A stretch of 64,000 bases of DNA, taken from contig OX104118.1 of the NCBI GenBank assembly GCA_944474755.1, positions 69,011,575-69,075,574 on the forward strand, read 5' to 3'. The notes under the pieces were generated by a model. It did no database searches, was not told where the DNA came from, and worked only from the letters and a program-made list of their open reading frames with translations. This DNA is from Limnoperna fortunei (taxonomy: Eukaryota > Mollusca > Bivalvia > Mytilida > Modiolidae). Positions 30,601 through 43,172 of the stretch are shown here, piece by piece. Position 1 is the first letter of the stretch. Every line of letters starts with the position of its first letter. A program made the position numbers and the translations under genes.

Positions 30601-31600
30601 ACCACTAAAGAGTATTCCAGGACACCATGTAAACAGAAACTACCACTAACGAGTATTCCAGAACACCATGTAAACAGAAACTACCTCAAAAGAGTATTCC
30701 AGGACACCATGTAAACAGAAACTACCACTAAAGAGTATTCCGGGACACCATGTGAACAGAAACTACCACTAAAGAGTATTCAAGGACACCATGTAAACAG
30801 AAACTACCACTAAAGAGTATTCCGGTACACCATGTAAACAGAAACTACCACTAAAGAGTATTCAAGGACACCATGTAAACAGAAACTACCACTAAAGAGT
30901 ATTCCGGGACACCATGTAAACAGAAACTACCACTAAAGAGTATTCCAGGACACCATGTAAACAGAAACTACCACTAAAGAGTATTCCAGGACACCATGTT
31001 AACAGAAACTACCACTAAAGAGTATTCAAGGACACCATGTAGACAGAAACTACCGCTAAAGAGTATTCCAGGACATCATGTAAACAGAAACTACCACTAA
31101 AGAGTATTCCAGGACATCATGTAAACAGAAACTACCACTAAAGAGTATTCCAGGACACCATGTAAACAGAAACTACCACTAAAGAGTATTCCAGGACATC
31201 TTGTAAACAGAAACTACCACTAAAGAGTATTCCAGGACACCATGTAAACAGAAACTACCACAAAAGAGTATTCCAGGACATCATGTAAACAGAAACTACC
31301 ACTAAAGAGTATTCCAGGACATCATGTAAACAGAAACTACCACTAAAGAGTATTCCAGGACACCATGTAAACAGAAACTACCACTAAAGAGTATTCCAGG
31401 ACATCTTGTAAACAGAAACTACCCCTAAAGAGTATTCTAGGACACTATGTAAACAGAAACTACCACTAAAGAGTATTCCAGGACATCATGTAAACAGAAA
31501 CTACCACAAAAGAGTATTCCAGGACATCATGTAAACAAAAACTACCACTAAAGAGTATTCCTGGACATCATGTAAACAGAAACTACCACAAAAGAGTATT
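27622..31600 (+). repeat. Higher-order repeat inside the satellite: 69-monomer (about 2,830-bp) duplication
   Basis: The cassette at 27,622 recurs at 30,452 with the same downstream variants: CTCAAAAGAG at 27,854 and 30,684, GTGAACAG, CCGGTACACC, GTAGACAG with ACCGCTAAAG, and ACATCTTGTAAAC. The offset is 2,830 bp, which is 69 times 41 plus 1. The extra base is explained by a 2-bp loss in GTAAACAGACTACC at about 28,790 and a 3-bp gain near 28,917-28,935, where the monomer reads ACTATAACAAAACAGTAG. Confidence 0.85.
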
Positions 31601-31950
31601 CCAGAACACCATGTAAACAGACTACCACTAAAGAGTTTTCCAGGACATCAAGTAAACAGAAACTACCACTAAGGAGTATTCCAGGACATCATGTAAACAG
31701 AAACTACCACTAAAGAGTATTCCAGGACATCATGTAAACAGAAACTACCACTAAAGAGTATTCCAGGACACCATGTAAACAGAAACTACCACTAAAGAGT
31801 ATTCCAGGATATCAAGTAAACAGAAACTACCACTAAAGAGTATTCCAGAACACCATGTAAACAGAAACTACCACTAAAGAGTTTTCCAGGACATCATGTA
31901 AACAGAAACTACCACTAAAGAGTATTCCAGGACACCATGTAAACAGAAAC

Positions 31951-34900
31951 TACCGCATGTAAACAGAAACTACCACAAAAGAGTATTCCAGAACACCATG
32001 TAAACAGACTACCACTAAAGAGTATTCCAGGACATCAAGTAAACAGAAACTACCACTAAGGAGTATTCCAGGACATCATGTAAACAGAAACTACCACTAA
32101 AGAGTATTCCAGGACATCATGTAAACAGAAACTACCACTAAAGAGTATTCCAGGACACCATGTAAACAGAAACTACCACTAAAGAGTATTCCAGGATATC
32201 ATGTAAACAGAAACTACCACTAAAGAGTATTCCAGAACACCATGTAAACAGAAACTACCACTAAAGAGTTTTCCAGGACATCATGTAAACAGAAACTACC
32301 ACTAAAGAGTATTCCAGGACACCATGTAAACAGAAACTACCACTAAAGAGTATTCCAGGACATCATGTAAACAGAAACTACCACTAAAGAGTATTCCAGG
32401 ACATCATGTAAACAGAAACTACCACTAAAGAGTATTCCAGGACATCATGTAAACAGAAACTACCACTAAAGAGTATTCCAGGACACCATGTAAACAGAAA
32501 CTACCACTAAAGAGTATTCCAGGACACCATGTAAACAGAAACTACCACTAAAGAGTATTCCAGGACACCATGTAAACAGAAACTACCACTAAAGAGTATT
32601 CCGGGACACCATGTAAACGGAAACTACCACTAAAGAGTATTCCAGGACACCATGTAAACAGAAACTACCACTAAAGAGTATTCCGGGACACCATGTAAAC
32701 AGAAACTTCCAGTAAAGAGTATTGCAGGACATCATGTAAACAGAAACTACCACTAAAGTGTATTCCAGGACATCATGTAAACATAAACTACCACTAAAGA
32801 GTATTCCAGGACACCATGTAAACAGAAACTACCACTAAAGAGTATTCCAGGACACCATGTAAACAGAAACTACCACTAAAGAGTATTCCAGGACACCATG
32901 TAAACAGAAACTACCACTAATGAGTATTCCAGGACATCATGTAAACAGAAACTTCCAGTAAAGAGTATTGCAGGACATCATGTAAACAGAAACTACCACT
33001 AATGAGTATTCCAGGACATCATGTAAACAGAAACTACCACTAAAGAGTATTCCAGGACACCATGTAAACAGAAACTACCACTAAAGAGTATTCCAGGACA
33101 TCTTGTAAACAGAAACTACCACTAAAGAGTATTCCAGGACACCATGTAAACAGAAACTACCACAAAAGAGTATTCCAGGACATCATGTAAACAGAAACTA
33201 CCACTAAAGAGTATTCCAGGACATCATGTAAACAGAAACTACCACTAAAGAGTATTCCAGGACACCATGTAAACAGAAACTACCACTAAAGAGTATTCCA
33301 GGACATCTTGTAAACAGAAACTACCCCTAAAGAGTATTCTAGGACACTATGTAAACAGAAACTACCACTAAAGAGTATTCCAGGACATCATGTAAACAGA
33401 AACTACCACAAAAGAGTATTCCAGGACATCATGTAAACAAAAACTACCACTAAAGAGTATTCCTGGACATCATGTAAACAGAAACTACCACAAAAGAGTA
33501 TTCCAGAACACCATGTAAACAGACTACCACTAAAGAGTATTCCAGGACATCAAGTAAACAGAAACTACCACTAAGGAGTATTCCAGGACATCATGTAAAC
33601 AGAAACTACCACTAAAGAGTATTCCAGGACATCATGTAAACAGAAACTACCACTAAAGAGTATTCCAGGACACCATGTAAACAGAAACTACCACTAAAGA
33701 GTATTCCAGGATATCAAGTAAACAGAAACTACCACTAAAGAGTATTCCAGAACACCATGTAAACAGAAACTACCACTAAAGAGTTTTCCAGGACATCATG
33801 TAAACAGAAACTACCACTAAAGAGTATTCCAGGACACCATGTAAACAGAAACTACCGCATGTAAACAGAAACTACCACAAAAGAGTATTCCAGAACACCA
33901 TGTAAACAGACTACCACTAAAGAGTATTCCAGGACATCAAGTAAACAGAAACTACCACTAAGGAGTATTCCAGGACATCATGTAAACAGAAACTACCACT
34001 AAAGAGTATTCCAGGACATCATGTAAACAGAAACTACCACTAAAGAGTATTCCAGGACACCATGTAAACAGAAATTACCACTAAAGAGTATTCCAGGATA
34101 TCATGTAAACAGAAACTACCACTAAAGAGTATTCCAGAACACCATGTAAACAGAAACTACCACTAAAGAGTTTTCCAGGACATCATGTAAACAGAAACTA
34201 CCACTAAAGAGTATTCCAGGACACCATGTAAACAGAAACTACCACTAAAGAGTATTCCAGGACATCATGTAAACAGAAACTACCACTAAAGAGTATTCCA
34301 GGACATCATGTAAACAGAAACTACCACTAAAGAGTATTCCAGGACATCATGTAAACAGAAACTACCACTAAAGAGTATTCCAGGACACCATGTAAACAGA
34401 AACTACCACTAAAGAGTATTCCAGGACACCATGTAAACAGAAACTACCACTAAAGAGTATTCCAGGACACCATGTAAACAGAAACTACCACTAAAGAGTA
34501 TTCCGGGACACCATGTAAACGGAAACTACCACTAAAGAGTATTCCAGGACACCATGTAAACAGAAACTACCACTAAAGAGTATTCCGGGACACCATGTAA
34601 ACAGAAACTTCCAGTAAAGAGTATTGCAGGACATCATGTAAACAGAAACTACCACTAAAGTGTATTCCAGGACATCATGTAAACATAAACTACCACTAAA
34701 GAGTATTCCAGGACACCATGTAAACAGAAACTACCACTAAAGAGTATTCCAGGACATCATGTAATCAGAAACTACCACTAAAGAGTATTCCAGGACACCA
34801 TGTAAACAGAAACTACCACTAATGAGTATTCCAGGACATCATGTAAACAGAAACTTCCAGTAAAGAGTATTGCAGGACATCATGTAAACAGAAACTACCA

Positions 34901-37900
34901 CTAATGAGTATTCCAGGACATCATGTAAACAGAAACTACCACTAAAGAGTATTCCAGGACATCATGTAAACAGAAACTACCACTAAAGAGTATTCCAGAA
35001 GACCATGTAAACAGAAATTACCACTAAAGAGTATTCCAGGACATCATGTAAACAGAAACTACCACTAAAGAGTATTCCAGAACACCTTGTAAACAGAAAC
35101 TACCACTAAAGAGTATTCCAGTACACCATGTAAACAGAAACTACCACTAAAGAGTATTCCAGAACACCATGTAAACAGAAACTACCACTAAAGAGTATTC
35201 CAGGACATCATATAAACAGAAACTACCACTAAAGAGTATTCCAGGGCATCATGTAAACAGAAACTACCACTAAAGAGTATTCCAGGACATCATGTAAACA
35301 GAAACTACCACTAAAGAGTATTCCAGGACACCATGTAAACAGAAACTACCACAAAAGAGTATTCCAGGACATCTTGTAAACAGAAACTACCCCTAAAGAG
35401 TATTCTAGGACACTATGTAAACAGAAACTACCACTAAAGAGTATTCCAGGACATCATGTAAACAGAAACTACCACAAAAGAGTATTCCAGGACATCATGT
35501 AAACAAAAACTACCACTAAAGAGTATTCCTGGACATCATGTAAACAGAAACTACCACAAAAGAGTATTCCAGAACACCATGTAAACAGACTACCACTAAA
35601 GAGTTTTCCAGGACATCAAGTAAACAGAAACTACCACTAAGGAGTATTCCAGGACATCATGTAAACAGAAACTACCACTAAAGAGTATTCCAGGACATCA
35701 TGTAAACAGAAACTACCACTAAAGAGTATTCCAGGACACCATGTAAACAGAAACTACCACTAAAGAGTATTCCAGGATATCAAGTAAACAGAAACTACCA
35801 CTAAAGAGTATTCCAGAACACCATGTAAACAGAAACTACCACTAAAGAGTTTTCCAGGACATCATGTAAACAGAAACTACCACTAAAGAGTATTCCAGGA
35901 CACCATGTAAACAGAAACTACCGCATGTAAACAGAAACTACCACAAAAGAGTATTCCAGAACACCATGTAAACAGACTACCACTAAAGAGTATTCCAGGA
36001 CATCAAGTAAACAGAAACTACCACTAAGGAGTATTCCAGGACATCATGTAAACAGAAACTACCACTAAAGAGTATTCCAGGACACCATGTAAACAGAAAC
36101 TACCACTAAAGAGTATTCCAGGACACCATGTAAACAGAAACTACCACTAAAGAGTATTCCAGGATATCATGTAAACAGAAACTACCACTAAAGAGTATTC
36201 CAGAACACCATGTAAACAGAAACTACCACTAAAGAGTTTTCCAGGACATCATGTAAACAGAAACTACCACTAAAGAGTATTCCAGGACACCATGTAAACA
36301 GAAACTACCACTAAAGAGTATTCCAGGACATCATGTAAACAGAAACTACCACTAAAGAGTATTCCAGGACATCATGTAAACAGAAACTACCACTAAAGAG
36401 TATTCCAGGACATCATGTAAACAGAAACTACCACTAAAGAGTATTCCAGGACACCATGTAAACAGAAACTACCACTAAAGAGTATTCCAGGACACCATGT
36501 AAACAGAAACTACCACTAAAGAGTATTCCAGGACACCATGTAAACAGAAACTACCACTAAAGAGTATTCCGGGACACCATGTAAACGGAAACTACCACTA
36601 AAGAGTATTCCAGGACACCATGTAAACAGAAACTACCACTAAAGAGTATTCCGGGACACCATGTAAACAGAAACTTCCAGTAAAGAGTATTGCAGGACAT
36701 CATGTAAACAGAAACTACCACTAAAGTGTATTCCAGGACATCATGTAAACATAAACTACCACTAAAGAGTATTCCAGGACACCATGTAAACAGAAACTAC
36801 CACTAAAGAGTATTCCAGGACATCATGTAAACAGAAACTACCACTAAAGAGTATTCCAGGACACCATGTAAACAGAAACTACCACTAATGAGTATTCCAG
36901 GACATCATGTAAACAGAAACTTCCAGTAAAGAGTATTGCAGGACATCATGTAAACAGAAACTACCACTAATGAGTATTCCAGGACATCATGTAAACAGAA
37001 ACTACCACTAAAGAGTATTCCAGGACACCATGTAAACAGAAACTACCACTAAAGAGTATTCCAGGACATCTTGTAAACAGAAACTACCACTAAAGAGTAT
37101 TCCAGGACACCATGTAAACAGAAACTACCACTAAAGAGTATTCCAGGACATCATGTAAACAGAAACTACCACTAAAGAGTATTCCAGGACATCATGTAAA
37201 CAGAAACTACCACTAAAGAGTATTCCAGGACACCATGTAAACAGAAACTACCACTAAAGAGTATTCCAGGACATCTTGTAAACAGAAACTACCCCTAAAG
37301 AGTATTCTAGGACACTATGTAAACAGAAACTACCACTAAAGAGTATTCCAGGACATCATGTAAACAGAAACTACCACAAAAGAGTATTCCAGGACATCAT
37401 GTAAACAGAAACTACCACTAAAGAGTATTCCAGGACATCATGTAAACAGAAACTACCACAAAAGAGTATTCCAGAACACCATGTAAACAGACTACCACTA
37501 AAGAGTATTCCAGGACATCAAGTAAACAGAAACTACCACTAAGGAGTATTCCAGGACATCATGTAAACAGAAACTACCACTAAAGAGTATTCCAGGACAT
37601 CATGTAAACAGAAACTACCACTAAAGAGTATTCCAGGACACCATGTAAACAGAAACTACCACTAAAGAGTATTCCAGGATATCAAGTAAACAGAAACTAC
37701 CACTAAAGAGTATTCCAGAACACCATGTAAACAGAAACTACCACTAAAGAGTTTTCCAGGACATCATGTAAACAGAAACTACCACTAAAGAGTATTCCAG
37801 GACACCATGTAAACAGAAACTACCGCATGTAAACAGAAACTACCACAAAAGAGTATTCCAGAACACCATGTAAACAGACTACCACTAAAGAGTATTCCAG

Positions 37901-39280
37901 GACATCAAGTAAACAGAAACTACCACTAAGGAGTATTCCAGGACATCATGTAAACAGAAACTACCACTAAAGAGTATTCCAGGACATCATGTAAACAGAA
38001 ACTACCACTAAAGAGTATTCCAGGACACCATGTAAACAGAAATTACCACTAAAGAGTATTCCAGGATATCATGTAAACAGAAACTACCACTAAAGAGTAT
38101 TCCAGAACACCATGTAAACAGAAACTACCACTAAAGAGTTTTCCAGGACATCATGTAAACAGAAACTACCACTAAAGAGTATTCCAGGACACCATGTAAA
38201 CAGAAACTACCACTAAAGAGTATTCCAGGACATCATGTAAACAGAAACTACCACTAAGGAGTATTCCAGGACATCATGTAAACAGAAACTACCACTAAAG
38301 AGTATTCCAGGACATCATGTAAACAGAAACTACCACTAAAGAGTATTCCAGGACACCATGTAAACAGAAACTACCACTAAAGAGTATTCCAGGACACCAT
38401 GTAAACAGAAACTACCACTAAAGAGTATTCCAGGACACCATGTAAACAGAAACTACCACTAAAGAGTATTCCGGGACACCATGTAAACGGAAACTACCAC
38501 TAAAGAGTATTCCAGGACACCATGTAAACAGAAACTACCACTAAAGAGTATTCCGGGACACCATGTAAACAGAAACTTCCAGTAAAGAGTATTGCAGGAC
38601 ATCATGTAAACAGAAACTACCACTAAAGTGTATTCCAGGACATCATGTAAACATAAACTACCACTAAAGAGTATTCCAGGACACCATGTAAACAGAAACT
38701 ACCACTAAAGAGTATTCCAGGACATCATGTAAACAGAAACTACCACTAAAGAGTATTCCAGGACACCATGTAAACAGAAACTACCACTAATGAGTATTCC
38801 AGGACATCATGTAAACAGAAACTTCCAGTAAAGAGTATTGCAGGACATCATGTAAACAGAAACTACCACTAATGAGTATTCCAGGACATCATGTAAACAG
38901 AAACTACCACTAAAGAGTATTCCAGGACATCATGTAAACAGAAACTACCACTAAAGAGTATTCCAGAAGACCATGTAAACAGAAATTACCACTAAAGAGT
39001 ATTCCAGGACATCATGTAAACAGAAACTACCACTAAAGAGTATTCCAGAACACCTTGTAAACAGAAACTACCACTAAAGAGTATTCCAGTACACCATGTA
39101 AACAGAAACTACCACTAAAGAGTATTCCAGAACACCATGTAAACAGAAACTACCACTAAAGAGTATTCCAGGACATCATATAAACAGAAACTACCACTAA
39201 AGAGTATTCCAGGGCATCATGTAAACAGAAACTACCACTAAAGAGTATTCCAGGACATCATGTAAACAGAAACTACCACT
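31951..39280 (+). repeat. Higher-order repeat block, unit 1,902 bp (one unit 2,066 bp)
   Basis: A truncated 20-bp monomer, read as ACTACCG running straight into CATGTAAAC, occurs at 31,951, 33,853, 35,919 and 37,821. The spacings are 1,902, 2,066 and 1,902 bp. The 1,902-bp unit is accounted for exactly: 46 monomers, two of which are 39 bp long (GTAAACAGACTACC lacks two A), plus the 20-bp stub. The 2,066-bp unit is longer by 164 bp, exactly four monomers. From 37,821 to about 39,280 the sequence follows 33,853 to about 35,315, including the rare AGAAGACCATG variant. This is the youngest-looking large amplification in the array. Confidence 0.9.
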
Positions 39281-41218
39281 AAAGAGTATTCCAGAACACC
39301 ATGTAAACAGAAACTACCACTAAAGAGTATTCCAGGACACCATGTAAACAGAAACTACCACTAAAGAGAATTCCAGGACACCATGTAAACAGAAACTACC
39401 ACTAAAGAGTATTCCAGGACATCATGTAAACAGAAACTACCACTAACGAGTATTCCAGAACACCATGTAAACAGAAACTACCTCAAAAGAGTATTCCAGG
39501 ACACCATGTAAACAGAAACTACCACTAAAGAGTATTCCGGGACACCATGTAAACAGAAACTACCACTAAAGAGTATTCAAGGACACCATGTAAACAGAAA
39601 CTACCACTAAAGAGTATTCCGGGACACCATGTAAACAGAAACTACCACTAAAGAGTATTCAAGGACACCATGTAAACAGAAACTACCACTAAAGAGTATT
39701 GCAGGACATCATGTAAACAGAAACTACCACTAAAGAGTATTCCAGGACATCATGTAAACAGAAACTACCACTAAAGAGTATTCCAGGACACCATGTAAAC
39801 AGAAACTACCACTAAAGAGTATTCCAGGACACCATGTAGACAGAAACTACCGCTAAAGAGTATTCTAGGACATCATGTAAACAGAAACTACCACTAAAGA
39901 GTATTCCAGGACATCATGTAAACAGAAACTACCACTAAAGAGTATTCCAGGACATCATGTAAACAGAAACTACCACTAAAGAGTATTCCAGGACATCATG
40001 TAAACAGAAACTACCACTAATGAGTATTCCAGGACATCATGTAAACAGAAACTACCATTAAAGAGTATTCCAGGACATCCTGTAAACAGAAACTACCACT
40101 AAAGAGTATTCCAGGACATCATGTAAACAGAAACTACCACTAAAGAGTATTCCAGAACACCATGTAAACAGCAACTACCACTAAAGAGTATTCCAGGACA
40201 TCATGTAAACAGAAACTACCACTAAAGAGTATTCCAGGACATCATGTAAATAGAAACTACCACTAAAGAGTATTCCAGGACATCATGTAAACAGGAACTA
40301 CCACTAAAGAGTATTCCAGGACATCATGTAAACAGAAACTACCACTAAAGAGTATTCCAAGACATCATGTAAACAGAAACTACCAGTCAAGAGTATTCCA
40401 GGACATCATGTAAACAGAAACTACCACTAAAGAGTATTCAAGGACACCATGTAAACAGAAACTACCACTAAAGAGTATTCCAGGACACCATGTAAACAGA
40501 AACTACCACTAAAGAGTATTCCAGGACATCATGTAAACAGAAACTACCACTAAAGAGTATTCCAGGACACCATGTAAACAGAAACTACCACTAAAGAGTA
40601 TTCCAGGACACCATGTAAACAGAAACTACCACTAAAGAGTATTCCAGGACATCATGTAAACAGAAACTACCAGTAAAGAGTATTCCAGGACATCATGTAA
40701 ACAGAAACTACCACTAAAGAGTATTCCAGGACACCATGTAAACAGAAACTACCACTAAAGAGTATTCCAGGACATCATGTAAACAGAAACTACCACTAAA
40801 GAGTATTCCAGGACACAATGTAAACAGAAACTACCACTAAAGAGTATTCCAGGACACGATGTAAACAGAAACTACCACTAAAGAGTATTCCAGGACATCA
40901 TGTAAACAGAAACTACCACTAAAGAGTATTCCAGGACACCATGTAAACAGAAACTACCACTAAAGAGTATTCCAGGACATCATGTAAACAGAAACTACCA
41001 CTAAAGAGTATTCCAGGACACCATGTAAACAGAAACTACCACTAAAGAGTATTCCAGGACATCATGTAAACAGAAACTACCACTAAAAAGTATTCCAGGA
41101 CACCATGTAAACAGAAACTACCACTAAAGAGTATTCCAGAACAGCATGTAAACAGAAACTACCACTAAAGAGTATTCCAGGACATCATGTAAACAGAAAC
41201 TAGCACTAAAGAGTATTC

Positions 41219-41640
41219 CAGAACACCTTGTAAACAGAATCTACCACTTAAAAGTATTCCAGAACATCATGTTAACAGAAACTACCACTAAAGAGTATTC
41301 CAGAACACCATGTAAACAGAAACTACCACTAAAGAGTATTCAAGAACAGCATGTAAGCAGAAACTACCACTAAAGAGTATTCCAGGACATCATGTAAACA
41401 GAAACTACCACTAAAGAGTATTCCAGGACATCATGTAAACAGAAACTAGCACTAAAGAGTATTCCAAAACACCTTGTAAACAGAATCTACCACTTAAAAG
41501 TATTCCAGAACATCATGTTAACAGAAACTACCACTAAACAGTATCCAAGGACATCATGTAAACAGAAACTACCACTAAACAGTATCCAAGGACATCATGT
41601 AAACAGAAACTACCACTAAACAGTATCCAAGGACATCTTG
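41219..41640 (+). repeat. Right edge of the satellite: divergent and locally re-homogenised monomers
   Basis: Variants not seen deeper in the array appear here. ACCTTGTAAACAGAATC with CCACTTAAAAG occurs at about 41,225 and again 246 bp (six monomers) later at about 41,470. Next come three consecutive monomers carrying AAACAGTATCCAAGGACATC (about 41,536-41,637). The last monomer ends in ACATCTTGATCTTGTG, after which 41-bp periodicity is lost. This is the pattern expected where homogenisation weakens at an array boundary. Confidence 0.8.
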
Positions 41641-42545
41641 ATCTTGTGAACAAACATTACCACTTAACAGTCAGAAGATTATTTTACGTACACAAAAATA
41701 TCACAGAAACAGTCAGTATACAGAATATTTTGTTTACATAAACAGAAATCACAACAGAAAAATTGGTATTACAAAAACATCTTATTCACTTAAACAGAAA
41801 TCACAACTAAACAGTCAGAAATTCTGGATATCTTCTTAATGTGGAACAAAACCACATGTAAACAGACAGTGATCCAGAACATCTTTTTCACACAAACTGA
41901 AATCACTTGTGAACTTGTGTTTCAGAACATTTAGGGACAATATTAAAATTTTCTCTTACAATAACATGCCATTGTTTATTTTTTGCTGTGGAATTGAGGG
42001 ACTTTCTTCATTAAAAGGGTGATTTTAAAGTTTTCACACTGTAACTCAAAAACGCTTTTAAAATGTTTAATTCATGTGACTTCCTTTAAGTTGTAAAATT
42101 ATGATTTTTCATTAAGAGGTTATGGGGATTTGTTCATGTAAGGATTTTTTTTTTTACTTTCAGACTCTTAACACAAAAATAGTTTTGGGGGGTTATCATA
42201 TTTATTTATTTATTTATTTGTTATTGAGTTACAGAACTTTCTGAAAAAGGGGACTGCCATATCATTAAATTCAGGCGCAGCAGACGTACAAACAGGTCAC
42301 ACTACTCGTAATTTTTCTATTGCTTACCATTTAGTTGACATTAAAACAATACCTATTTTTCCCCATTCATGTATCATGCAATAAGCGACAAATTAGTGTG
42401 TTTAAATTAAAGTGTGTAATTTGTTACCTGTATCTATACAGAAACTGCACACTTCTGTAATTTAACTATTATCAACAATGACATGGATACAAATAAAACA
42501 CAGTATGTAGTATTCCAGAACATCCTTTTCATGTTAATAGAAATC
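41641..42545 (+). repeat. Degenerate, longer relatives of the satellite monomer
   Basis: Recognisable but spaced-out monomer relatives continue past the array. Examples are TTAAACAGAAATCACAACT followed by AAACAGTCAG at about 41,800, CACATGTAAACAGACAGTG with CCAGAACATC at about 41,850, and GTAGTATTCCAGAACATCC then TTCATGTTAATAGAAATCAC at about 42,507. Where aligned, they carry about six extra bases (such as TTCATA) between CATG and TTAACAG. They look like the pre-amplification form of the monomer. The rest of the interval is AT-rich with an ATTT microsatellite at 42,201-42,220. Confidence 0.6.
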
Positions 42546-42554
42546 ACAACTAAT

Positions 42555-42715
42555 TATTATCCAGGGTGCGCTCGACTCCCAATCTTAATTGACAAGGATT
42601 GCCAGTTTTCCTACGGAAGGTCAGGGTTTTCTCCAGGTACTCCGGCTTCCTCCCACAATAAAAACTAGACGCCATGATATAGCTGAAAAATTGGTGAAAG
42701 TGGCATTACAAAACA
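42555..42715 (+). mobile_element. 5'-truncated SINE copy, bivalve-type TCC-rich core
   Basis: The segment contains CTCGACTCCCAATC, AAGGATTGCCAGTTTTCCTA, GGGTTTTCTCCAGGTACTCC and GGCTTCCTCCCACAATAAAA, followed by the tail ATATAGCTGAAAAATTGGTG and GTGGCATTACAAAAC. From memory this block is widespread in molluscan genomes as a SINE core and tail, and it resembles the central domain of the MetaSINE group; I could not verify that name here. A second copy lies in reverse at 45,167-45,312. The 5' tRNA-like head is missing. It sits inside degenerate satellite: related monomer fragments flank it on both sides. Confidence 0.6.
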
Positions 42716-43172
42716 TTCAAACAAAAAAACACAAACTGTATTTCTAAACATCATGTTCATATTAACAGAAATCACAACTGAACAGTTTAAAACATTTTAA
42801 AGTAAGCATTTCAGAACATTATGTTCACCTGAACTAAATTTTATTCGTCATGGATAGATTCCCTTAGGCATTTATACATGTGGTCATAATTACAAGTTGG
42901 AATTAGGATACATTATTTTCTATTTTAACAGAAACTTTAATAACAATACAACTGTTTATTAAGTGCTTATATATAACTTAAGTAATTTTGTTTGTGTGAT
43001 AACAAAATCTACCGACATATTGATTTTGTTTGCTTCCAAATTTTGAGGAGGAAAATATGGTTTTACAATATCTGTAATGCGACGACTAAATATCAGCAAT
43101 TTTGATAATAATATTCTAGTTAATGTTTGTGGTATTTTGTTATATTTTACAATTATAAACTAATGTTGTAAT
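42716..43172 (+). repeat. Last degenerate satellite relatives, then AT-rich sequence
   Basis: ACATCATGTTCATATTAACA with GAAATCACAACTGAACAG (about 42,748-42,786) and CAGAACATTATGTTCACC (about 42,811) are monomer relatives with the extra bases after CATG. A weaker one, TTTTAACAGAAAC, follows at about 42,920. From about 42,970 to the death-domain segment I see only AT-rich DNA. Confidence 0.5.

Larger units (their letters stand above)
1..41640 (+). repeat. 41-bp satellite DNA array, about 1,015 head-to-tail monomers
   Basis: The first two thirds of the window is one tandem array. Successive CATG words fall at 2, 43 and 84, fixing the period at 41 bp. The consensus monomer starts CATGTAAACAGAAA, continues CTACCACTAAAGAG and ends TATTCCAGGACAY, where the last bases vary (GGACAT, GGACAC, GAACAC). 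The monomer has about 18 A against 7 T on this strand and contains no CpG. No inversion and no foreign insertion was seen over 41 kb. Because 41 is not a multiple of 3 and the monomer contains TAA twice, stops enter all forward frames every three monomers; the reverse strand has TAG stops likewise, so the array cannot encode a protein of any length. The left end is cut by the window. Not a CRISPR array, since there are no spacers. I do not recognise the family. Confidence 0.98.

Noticed and set aside
1..41640. CRISPR array
   Set aside because: Period is 41 bp with the whole unit repeated; there are no unique spacers, no cas genes, and the sequence is eukaryotic.
1..41640. Telomeric or coding repeat
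   Set aside because: No TTAGGG-type unit. Stops enter every frame because 41 is not a multiple of 3, so no repeat protein is possible.
1..41640. CENP-B box in the satellite
   Set aside because: The monomer lacks TTCG and CGGG and has no CpG at all in the consensus.
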